10,551 bases of DNA from NCBI GenBank assembly GCA_015522955.1, contig WALG01000016.1:1-10551 (forward strand). The letters are read 5' to 3'. The position numbers were made by a program, and so were the translations under genes. Below, in pieces: positions 1 through 5,448 of this stretch; position 1 is the stretch's first letter; the number at the start of each line of letters is the position of its first letter. The notes beneath the pieces were generated by a model. The model was not told the DNA's origin. It ran no database searches and worked only from the letters and a program-made list of their open reading frames with translations. This DNA comes from DHVE2 group archaeon (GTDB lineage: Archaea > Thermoplasmatota > Thermoplasmata > Thermoplasmatales > Aciduliprofundaceae).

Positions 1-365
1 AGGCACCTGAGCCTGTGGGTCCATATAGTCAGGCAGTCAAGGCCGGAGATTATCTATTTATTTCTGGCCAACTGGGAACTGATCCGGAGACCGGAAGTTT
101 TGAGGAGAGTATAGGGAAGCAAACTAAACAGGCCATAAAAAATCTCATTGCTATAGTTGAGACAGCGAGGGGTAACTTAAAAAGCATAGTATATGTGACT
201 GTATATCTTAGCGATATTCGTGACTTTTCAGAGATGAATAAAGTTTACGCAGAATTTTTTGAGAATACACGACCTGCAAGGGTAACCGTGGAATCTCCCC
301 ATCTCCCCAAGAATGCCCGTGTGGAAATAAGTGCTATTGCCTACATACCACGGGATGAGAAATGA
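1..365 (+). CDS. ridA: RidA/YjgF/UK114 family enamine/imine deaminase, 5'-truncated by window edge
   Basis: RidA proteins hydrolyse reactive enamine/imine intermediates, such as 2-aminoacrylate released by PLP enzymes, in the cytosol as homotrimers. The frame reads A-P-E-P-V-G-P-Y-S-Q from the window start, which matches the usual RidA opening (APxPxGPYSQA). The GTG at 15 is therefore an internal valine and the true start lies upstream, probably about ten codons away. The family signature near the C-terminus is visible: a conserved Arg in RPARVTVE, followed by LPKNARVEISAIAY, which contains the VEIxAIA strand. The visible length of about 120 residues agrees with the usual 125-130. The stop codon overlaps the next start as ATGA, so translation of the two genes is probably coupled. 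RidA is a common housekeeping gene and need not share a pathway with its neighbour. Confidence 0.93.
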   Translation, partial: APEPVGPYSQAVKAGDYLFISGQLGTDPETGSFEESIGKQTKQAIKNLIAIVETARGNLKSIVYVTVYLSDIRDFSEMNKVYAEFFENTRPARVTVESPHLPKNARVEISAIAYIPRDEK

Positions 366-781
366 AAGGCTATGTTATCCGCACAAAACTTCCGCGCAAT
401 CCTGAAAAAAGAGTGCAAGAACTGCGTAGGGCAATTTTAGGACACTGTATCCAGAATCATATGGACTGTGTTGTGGAGTATTTAGATGGACGCATTATCC
501 TGTTTTCCTCCGGTGATATTACTCCTATGATTGCGGGTATAAAAGGAGTTCTCTCTGTTCTCCTAGTGAAAATATTTGAAGATTATACAGAACTTCTAAA
601 AGAATCTCTATCACAAATTTTAGAGGCAAAAAGTTTTGCTGTCAGGGCAAATAAAAAGAGTTTAGAGGAGAAACTTGGGAGCGATATTCATACAGCCACT
701 GGCATATCTGTAGACCTGAGGAATCCCCAGTGTATTATACGGGTGGAATCGCGGGGCAATTTTTTCCTCCTTTACATTTAA
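362..781 (+). CDS. Stand-alone NFLD-THUMP domain protein (ThiI N-terminal-like), no PP-loop
   Basis: The protein has 139 residues. Residues 1-72 look like the N-terminal ferredoxin-like domain that precedes THUMP in ThiI. Residues 75-139 look like a THUMP domain, with SFAVRANKKSLEEKLG followed by VDLRNPQCIIRVESRG, a ThiI-like signature. NFLD-THUMP modules bind the acceptor end of tRNA and present it to a catalytic domain. Full ThiI continues into a PP-loop pyrophosphatase (roughly 370-480 residues in all), but here the reading frame stops cleanly at TAA. No PP-loop remnant follows in any frame before the convergent ncRNA. I therefore read it as a complete binding subunit rather than a decayed ThiI. 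It shares ATGA with ridA. The nearest possible catalytic partner is the PP-loop gene convergent to it (868-2124); that partnership is inference. Confidence 0.75.
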   Translation: MKGYVIRTKLPRNPEKRVQELRRAILGHCIQNHMDCVVEYLDGRIILFSSGDITPMIAGIKGVLSVLLVKIFEDYTELLKESLSQILEAKSFAVRANKKSLEEKLGSDIHTATGISVDLRNPQCIIRVESRGNFFLLYI

Positions 782-844
782 ATATAGCCCGAGGGAGCGA
801 CAGAACTTTCATCGCCACTGCTCAGTCTGCCGGTTTCTCGGGCC
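780..844 (-). ncRNA. Putative single-hairpin H/ACA-type pseudouridylation guide sRNA (predicted target 23S U2580)
   Basis: Read on the minus strand, 843-837 (GCCCGAG) pairs perfectly with 793-787 (CTCGGGC). Inside lies a two-sided loop: AAACC (836-832) and GCTCC (798-794). Above it, GGCAGA (831-826) pairs with TCTGTC (804-799), capped by a kink-turn-like motif with CTGA (825-822) opposite GCGATGA (815-809), as L7Ae would bind. An ATA at 785-783 starts 14 nt after the first right-pocket base, the spacing expected of an ACA box (ACA replaced by AUA). The pocket would pair with GAGC-UG-GGUUU, the universally conserved 23S segment containing E. coli U2580, which RluC modifies in bacteria. A TATA-like element lies about 26 nt upstream of 844. 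The architecture is seen in the sequence; the family assignment and target are inference, and the AUA box is atypical. Confidence 0.72.
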
Positions 845-865
845 TAAAAATAAAAAATCTGTCAG

Positions 866-877
866 ATTTAAATTTTT
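866..877 (-). promoter_or_regulatory. TATA-like promoter for the H/ACA-type sRNA
   Basis: AAATTTAAAT on the minus strand is centred near 870, about 26 bases upstream of the GG at 844/843 where the predicted hairpin begins. It overlaps the stop codon of the upstream minus-strand gene. This is the same element and spacing seen before the leaderless genes of the window, and it supports minus-strand transcription of the RNA. Processing from a read-through transcript is an alternative. Confidence 0.6.
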
Positions 878-2124
878 CTGAGTTTTGGAGGTAAGGTATT
901 CCATCTCCACTTTCCATCCATGATTTCCTCGTGAGAATAGCCACTCTTCCGAAGATACCTGTACCACCTTTGGAAGAGTTGAGGATGCGTTCTCTTAAGA
1001 TTATGAAACTCTGCATTGAGCATGGAGGGACACATATAGCATCCAAGGCGCTCATACCCCATATCATAGAGAGGATTGTAGGGAAGTTGTCTGTAATAAA
1101 TGTAAAGCCAGACCTCCAGAGAAAGATAATTATAGATGGGGTATACGGTTCTCAGATTTCCAATTCTCCTGGTTGTTGGAGCATGCATTCTCCTAAGCGA
1201 TTCATATTTACGCATGCCATCCACAATCACACCTCTTAAATTCTTCAACAGGTTAAGTTTCAAATAGGCTGTGCACCACCGATTTTCTTTTGTAGGTATT
1301 CCTTTCTCATTCACAAGACTCCAAAAATCTTTCTTCGGCCTAAGTTCTATGAGTTCCACACCAAGAAAATCAGCAAAATTGTAAACAAATCTCTCTGTTT
1401 CAGGGAACTCCAGGCCCGTATTTAGAAAAACTGCCTTTTTGACGCCAGCAAGATGCGCAAGATAGAGCGAGACCTCACTATCCTTTCCTCCGCTGAAGGC
1501 TGCATAATCTGCTCCGGTTTTCTGGATTATCTCAACACCTTTTCTTTCCTTTTTATGAATCATAGTTAAGTTTCCCTCAATCATATCTTTAATGGAACTT
1601 CTCCTGGCCGTTTGCACTGGACGGCAGTACACGTCTTTTATTCTAACATTTTCACCCGTGTTAACAGCAAGAGCAATGCATTTACCAATTCTCGCAATTG
1701 CCCAATCACCGGTAATATGCCTATCTATCTTTTTACCCTTCCAGTGTCCTCCACTTTTGAGTGAGAAATCCTCATGGCCCGTTAGAATATGAATCAACAT
1801 AGCCCCTCTTCCTGTGGGTATAAATCTCCATCTCCATTCTCTGTCTTTTACATATTCCAGTGTCCCAAATTTAAAACCATCTATAAAAACATCCTTGCGG
1901 TAATCCAGTCCCGGTTGCCTGGAGAGGAGCACAACTCTGCGAGATAGGTAATTTTTCACATCTCTAAAGGGAATAAGAAACCTCAGTTTCTCAAGTTCAA
2001 ACTTAGATGCAGGGCGTATATCCCCGAGATCATGAAACCGTATTTTTTGTACAGGCAAACCGCAGAGGCTGCACCTCTCACCTAAAACCGGTATATTGCA
2101 TTTTTTACAGTATCCTATCTCCAC
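868..2124 (-). CDS. Zinc-ribbon / PUA-like / PP-loop ATPase of the PAPS reductase-like superfamily
   Basis: The protein has 418 residues. An N-terminal zinc ribbon has Cys 6, 9, 18 and 21. A region at about 135-175 (TGDWAIARIGKCIALA) resembles a PUA RNA-binding fold. From about 205 there is a PP-loop nucleotide-binding domain with SGGKDS at 211-216, a second signature RWCT at 282-285, and GCYMCP at 361-366 (C362, C365). PP-loop enzymes adenylate a substrate, and many members act in tRNA thiolation. The zinc ribbon and PUA-like part suggest an RNA substrate rather than true PAPS reduction, and there is no sulfate-assimilation context. Archaeal paralogues are usually annotated phosphoadenosine phosphosulfate reductase. 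The start is GTG, exactly 25 bases after a TATAA element that overlaps the tiaS stop, so the mRNA is probably leaderless. The 3' end faces the THUMP gene. The exact reaction is unknown. Confidence 0.8.
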   Translation of the reverse strand: MEIGYCKKCNIPVLGERCSLCGLPVQKIRFHDLGDIRPASKFELEKLRFLIPFRDVKNYLSRRVVLLSRQPGLDYRKDVFIDGFKFGTLEYVKDREWRWRFIPTGRGAMLIHILTGHEDFSLKSGGHWKGKKIDRHITGDWAIARIGKCIALAVNTGENVRIKDVYCRPVQTARRSSIKDMIEGNLTMIHKKERKGVEIIQKTGADYAAFSGGKDSEVSLYLAHLAGVKKAVFLNTGLEFPETERFVYNFADFLGVELIELRPKKDFWSLVNEKGIPTKENRWCTAYLKLNLLKNLRGVIVDGMRKYESLRRMHAPTTRRIGNLRTVYPIYNYLSLEVWLYIYYRQLPYNPLYDMGYERLGCYMCPSMLNAEFHNLKRTHPQLFQRWYRYLRKSGYSHEEIMDGKWRWNTLPPKLRKI

Positions 2125-2144
2125 GCCACATAATGTGCCAAACG

Positions 2145-2152
2145 ATTTATAA
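2145..2152 (-). promoter_or_regulatory. TATA box for the leaderless PP-loop gene
   Basis: TTATAAAT on the minus strand is centred about 25 bases upstream of the GTG at 2124 and overlaps the TAA stop of tiaS. It lets the PP-loop gene be transcribed independently of tiaS even though the two are separated by only 22 bases. No Shine-Dalgarno sequence precedes the GTG. Confidence 0.6.
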
Positions 2153-3457
2153 GTTTTCTCTCCTCACAGTCATTAGTTTGAGCGGTTTTGCAAGGTGACG
2201 CCTTGCGATAACGGGTACTTCATACCATCCCTCTTTTATATCCCTCTTCAGAAATCCATAAATGGCGGCGTCTTCACCTAACCGCGTGCCACATTTTCTG
2301 CACCTGTATCCTTTTCCTCGTCCCATGCTTTCCATCTTGCGGCCGCATACAGGGCATCTGGGATTTTCCAATTTCACCCTTATCTCGGCAACCTTCAAAA
2401 TTCTCATTTTCTCCACATTCACGGTAAAGGGTTCTTCTCTCACTCCACCATAAACTTCCACCTCGTCACCCAGTTTCAATTGTCTAACGATATCACGAAA
2501 TCCCTTGGTGGGTTCATATGCCGTGCACTCAACCTCTCCTGTAAAATCGGAAATGGCAAAAATCACATGCCCACCCTCAATTGTTTTTGGCTCTTTAGAG
2601 ACCGTACCTAGAATCTTCACACTTTCATACGGCTTCACATCCTTAATTTTCCTGCGAACTATATGGTCATCCGTGGCCTGATTTGTCAGATATATAATCC
2701 ATGAATTGTAGGGTGTGCTTTTTATCATTTCCCTAGCGCGCATCAGTTCCCCGGGAATGAGCCCCCTTATTCCGAAAAGTACAGGGGTTTTTGAGTTGGG
2801 CTTTATTGCCACATACCTATTTTCGTAATCGTAGTTATCAAAGGTCCATCTGGTGTTTTTATCCATTTCAACCACACTCTTCGAGTCCACGAAACGGTCA
2901 TCGCTCCACATTCCCCGGGGTAGATATGTAAGAAGTTCAAAGGTGTAATTTCTTCTTTTCCATGCAATGGCGGCAGAGGCTCCTATGATTCCACGTCCAA
3001 GTTTAAATCTATACCACCTTGCTCCGTATCTCCTCAGTATCTGCTCCACAAATTCAATGGGCACTATCTCTCTCACACCTCTCCAGTAAAGTTTCTCTGG
3101 CAATTTTACTGGAGATAAGATTATCCCGGGATTGGTATTCTCGTCTTTTAGGGCGAAATATGAAGATATGCGTGTGATATCGATTTCCTCAAACACATGC
3201 GTACCCCTCTCATATGCAAAAATCTCTTCTCCCTGCATTTCTCCAACCTTTATTTTTTTCCCACGTCCTTTGCCAACCCGTATGGATATGGCACCATTAC
3301 CACGGGTTTTCCATGGTATATTGGGGTTAAGTCTTACCAGGCGAGGATAGCCAATGAGGTCTAAACCATGGTTCCTTATTTCCTCTATCAGAGGAAACAC
3401 AAGATACGTGGTACACATACCACTGCGGCTATCTGTGTCGTCTATGCCGATATACAC
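2147..3457 (-). CDS. tiaS: tRNA(Ile2) 2-agmatinylcytidine synthetase TiaS
   Basis: TiaS uses ATP and agmatine to convert the wobble cytidine 34 of the CAU-anticodon tRNA-Ile into agmatidine, so that it reads AUA codons instead of AUG. The enzyme is archaea-specific and normally essential. The 436-residue length is typical. Visible signatures are GIDDTDS at 4-10 in the N-terminal kinase-like catalytic region, and RLNPNIPWKTRGN at 42-54. An OB-fold-like segment spans about 275-357, with GHVIFAISDFTGEVECTAYEP inside it. A C-terminal zinc ribbon has C368, C371, C386 and C389, and both of these modules bind tRNA. The start is GTG, about 24 bases after a TATATA element, so translation is likely leaderless. 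An upstream plus-strand membrane-protein gene is divergent, and the PP-loop gene follows 22 bases downstream. Both tiaS and that neighbour probably act on tRNA. Confidence 0.95.
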   Translation of the reverse strand: MYIGIDDTDSRSGMCTTYLVFPLIEEIRNHGLDLIGYPRLVRLNPNIPWKTRGNGAISIRVGKGRGKKIKVGEMQGEEIFAYERGTHVFEEIDITRISSYFALKDENTNPGIILSPVKLPEKLYWRGVREIVPIEFVEQILRRYGARWYRFKLGRGIIGASAAIAWKRRNYTFELLTYLPRGMWSDDRFVDSKSVVEMDKNTRWTFDNYDYENRYVAIKPNSKTPVLFGIRGLIPGELMRAREMIKSTPYNSWIIYLTNQATDDHIVRRKIKDVKPYESVKILGTVSKEPKTIEGGHVIFAISDFTGEVECTAYEPTKGFRDIVRQLKLGDEVEVYGGVREEPFTVNVEKMRILKVAEIRVKLENPRCPVCGRKMESMGRGKGYRCRKCGTRLGEDAAIYGFLKRDIKEGWYEVPVIARRHLAKPLKLMTVRRENL

Positions 3458-3474
3458 AGAGCGCCTATACCCCC

Positions 3475-3485
3475 GTGGTATATGG
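3475..3485 (-). promoter_or_regulatory. TATA box for tiaS
   Basis: CCATATACC on the minus strand is centred near 3481, about 24 bases upstream of the GTG at 3457. It is part of a compact 93-base divergent promoter region shared with the membrane-protein gene. The spacing predicts a leaderless tiaS mRNA. Confidence 0.55.
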
Positions 3486-3521
3486 AATTATCGCAGGGCA
3501 GGAGCAAGAACCTCAAAAACT

Positions 3522-3529
3522 CTATATTA
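3522..3529 (+). promoter_or_regulatory. TATA box for the polytopic membrane protein gene
   Basis: CTATATTA is centred about 25 bases upstream of the ATG at 3551. It supports that ATG as the true leaderless start and argues against the long in-frame extension that runs back over tiaS. Confidence 0.6.
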
Positions 3530-3550
3530 GGTTTGTATTATATCCAATTT

Positions 3551-4603
3551 ATGAAAAGTCCGGCGCCGCTCAGAACACGGGTGCTTTTCTGGTTCATTCT
3601 GGGTCTTCTGTCCGTATTCTTCGCAGAGGTTCTTTCCGGCTCATCCCCCTTCGCATTTTTTGTTCCTGAGGGTTATCTTATAATATTTCCCCTTTACACG
3701 CTCCATATACTTGTTCTCTCTTATATAGTATTTAGATGGGGAAGGGCAGTAATCGAAACCCTTTTCCCGGCAGGTATGTTGCTTGGCATGTACGAGGCCT
3801 ATATAACCAAAGTGCTCTGGTATCCGCCCAACGTGAATTTTCCAAAAATTGGAGGAGTATCTTTATTCTCATTCCCGGTTCTCGTACTTTTCTGGCATCC
3901 CATAATGTCGTTCATTATTCCGGTATTTTTAGGCGAGAATTTACTCACCTCCTCTCAAGAAAGTTTTGAGGGACTTCATCCATGGATGGCCACCATCCTT
4001 CTGGATAGAAAAAGGGCAACGAGATATCTTGTGATATTCTCAATTCTTGGAGGCCTTGCGGTTGGGGCACAGGTGAAAAATATCCTCTTCTCTTTTCTGT
4101 CTCCCTTTCTCTCTGGGTTGTTTGTATATTTATTCATCCTTCTGTGGAGGATTACTGTGGGCACGAAATACACGATGAGGGAACTTCTGCCTCAAAAGAA
4201 GGGATTTATAATTCTGCTCATATCACTTCTCATTCTCTATGTGGTACTGGGAGCAGGTATGCGACCGCAGTATCTACCAGGTCTCCAATTTCAGGTCACA
4301 ATATGGCTCATCTACGCACTAATCATCCTTATGCTGGCACTAAATCTAAAAGTTTCGAGGATAAAGATGAACGCGGTTAAAAAAGAGAATATAAGATTTA
4401 AGGTCTCGGTGAGATGGTTGTTATTCGGCATTGTTATTCTCTCGTGTATTGCTTCTCTCTCTGCAAGTATCCGGCAGATTAACTGGCTGTTTCTTGTAAG
4501 TATATTCATCGCGGGGAGTGCTCTGGGAATTATACTTCTCTCCTACTCTGTCACCTATTTCATCACCAGGCCCAAATCTAATTCCAGGGCGATGGGTGCA
4601 TGA
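3551..4603 (+). CDS. Polytopic membrane protein of unknown function (about 10 TM helices)
   Basis: I do not recognise the family. From the ATG at 3551 the protein has 350 residues. Hydrophobic segments lie at roughly 11-30, 42-61, 66-86, 104-126, 158-173, 177-200, 218-237, 248-266, 288-306 and 311-338, which would give about ten helices. Loops carry conspicuous polar patches, for example YEAYITKVLWYPPN at 81-94 and ENLLTSSQESFEGLHPW at 129-145. An in-frame ORF reaches back to 3368, but that extension is antisense to tiaS, is not hydrophobic and lies upstream of the TATA box, so I chose 3551. The last 49 bases overlap the 3' end of the convergent nuclease gene, so the RAMGA tail is encoded opposite nuclease codons. 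Transporter or membrane enzyme are both possible; nothing decides. Confidence 0.75.
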   Translation: MKSPAPLRTRVLFWFILGLLSVFFAEVLSGSSPFAFFVPEGYLIIFPLYTLHILVLSYIVFRWGRAVIETLFPAGMLLGMYEAYITKVLWYPPNVNFPKIGGVSLFSFPVLVLFWHPIMSFIIPVFLGENLLTSSQESFEGLHPWMATILLDRKRATRYLVIFSILGGLAVGAQVKNILFSFLSPFLSGLFVYLFILLWRITVGTKYTMRELLPQKKGFIILLISLLILYVVLGAGMRPQYLPGLQFQVTIWLIYALIILMLALNLKVSRIKMNAVKKENIRFKVSVRWLLFGIVILSCIASLSASIRQINWLFLVSIFIAGSALGIILLSYSVTYFITRPKSNSRAMGA

Positions 4604-5331
4604 TCAGAGCCCATTACATTCTGGAGGATGTAACTTCTCTTCACTTTATCCCTTATTTCCTCGCTAACTACAAAATAATCCACACGCCATCCGATATTCC
4701 TCGCACGAGCGTTGAATCTGTAGGTCCACCAGGTATAGTGACCGCCATCCTTTGTGAAAATGCGGAAAGTGTCCACATAGCCATCTTCCAGGAACTCATC
4801 CATCCAGGCCCTTTCTTCAGGTGTAAATCCAGCATTCTTAACATTCTGCTTGGGATTCGCCAGGTCTATCTCCTTATGGGCCACATTGAAATCTCCACAC
4901 AGTACAACGGGCTTACTCCTACGCAAATTATTGAGGTATGTATGAATCTCTCTGTCGAACTGAAGTTTAAAATCCAGGCGAGTTAAACCATGCTGGGCAT
5001 TTGGGAAATAGGCATTTACAAGATAGAAATCATTATACTCTGCAGTTATAACTCTTCCCTCTGAATCGAACTCTTCTATACCTATTCCAAATTTTACGTT
5101 TAGTGGCTTTATTTTTGTGAGCAGTGCAGTGCCCGCGTAACCCTTCCTTTTGGCTGGGTTCCAGTATTTATGGTATCCCTGATAATAACGTAATTCCATG
5201 GGTACCTCGTCTTCCCGGGCTTTAATCTCCTGAAGTGCTATAATATCTGGCTTGTATTTTTCAAGAAAATCTAAAAATCCATTACGAATGCATGCTCGAA
5301 TTCCGTTGACATTCCAGGAAATCAGAAGCAT
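4555..5331 (-). CDS. xthA: Exonuclease III-type AP endonuclease
   Basis: These enzymes cut 5' of abasic sites in base excision repair and also have 3'-5' exonuclease/phosphodiesterase activity, using divalent metal. The 258-residue length fits the exonuclease III branch. All catalytic signatures are present: N7 in SWNVNGIR, E35 in LQEIK, Y108 in NAYFPN, D147 and N149 in GDFNVAH, D218 in GWRVDYFVVS, and D243-H244 in GSDHAPI. The KRKGYAG segment at 61-67 is also typical of the family. The ATG at 5331 follows a TATATT element by about 25 bases, indicating a leaderless transcript divergent from the archaellin-like gene. The last 49 bases overlap the end of the convergent membrane-protein gene. 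The closest functional comparison is with euryarchaeal ExoIII homologues that also act on DNA uracil or abasic DNA; that extra activity cannot be read from sequence. Confidence 0.95.
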   Translation of the reverse strand: MLLISWNVNGIRACIRNGFLDFLEKYKPDIIALQEIKAREDEVPMELRYYQGYHKYWNPAKRKGYAGTALLTKIKPLNVKFGIGIEEFDSEGRVITAEYNDFYLVNAYFPNAQHGLTRLDFKLQFDREIHTYLNNLRRSKPVVLCGDFNVAHKEIDLANPKQNVKNAGFTPEERAWMDEFLEDGYVDTFRIFTKDGGHYTWWTYRFNARARNIGWRVDYFVVSEEIRDKVKRSYILQNVMGSDHAPIALELDLGLVMK

Positions 5332-5352
5332 AATTGGATAAGTTCTGCCTTC

Positions 5353-5359
5353 AATATAG
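5353..5359 (-). promoter_or_regulatory. TATA box for the AP endonuclease gene
   Basis: CTATATT on the minus strand is centred about 25 bases upstream of the ATG at 5331, predicting a leaderless mRNA. It lies in the 117-base divergent region between the nuclease and archaellin-like genes, which contains no other feature I can support. Confidence 0.55.
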
Positions 5360-5416
5360 AATTTTCCATGAAAATATTCCTCAAGTGATTTTATCGACTG
5401 ATAATCATATCTAATT

Positions 5417-5425
5417 ATTTAAATA
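5417..5425 (+). promoter_or_regulatory. TATA box for the archaellin-like gene
   Basis: ATTTAAATA has its centre about 28 bases upstream of the ATG at 5449, giving a predicted start of transcription between about 5444 and 5449. The mRNA would be leaderless or carry a leader of a few bases. A GGA at 5441-5443 might serve as a weak ribosome site if transcription starts further upstream. Confidence 0.6.
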
Positions 5426-5448
5426 AGAAACAAGTTGATTGGAATGAT

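Noticed and set aside
15..17. GTG at 15 as the start of ridA
   Set aside because: The upstream in-frame codons A-P-E-P complete the conserved RidA opening, so the gene is cut by the window edge.
362..781. THUMP gene as a truncated ThiI pseudogene
   Set aside because: Both domains appear complete, the start is coupled to ridA, and no PP-loop remnant follows.
787..843. Plus-strand structured RNA or rho-independent-like terminator at the inverted repeat
   Set aside because: The plus-strand TATA element is adjacent to the hairpin rather than about 25 bases upstream, and no T run follows on the plus strand. Pocket, kink-turn and promoter all fit the minus strand.
3368..3550. 61-codon in-frame N-terminal extension of the membrane protein
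   Set aside because: It is antisense to the tiaS start region, lies upstream of the TATA element, and lacks hydrophobic or family character.
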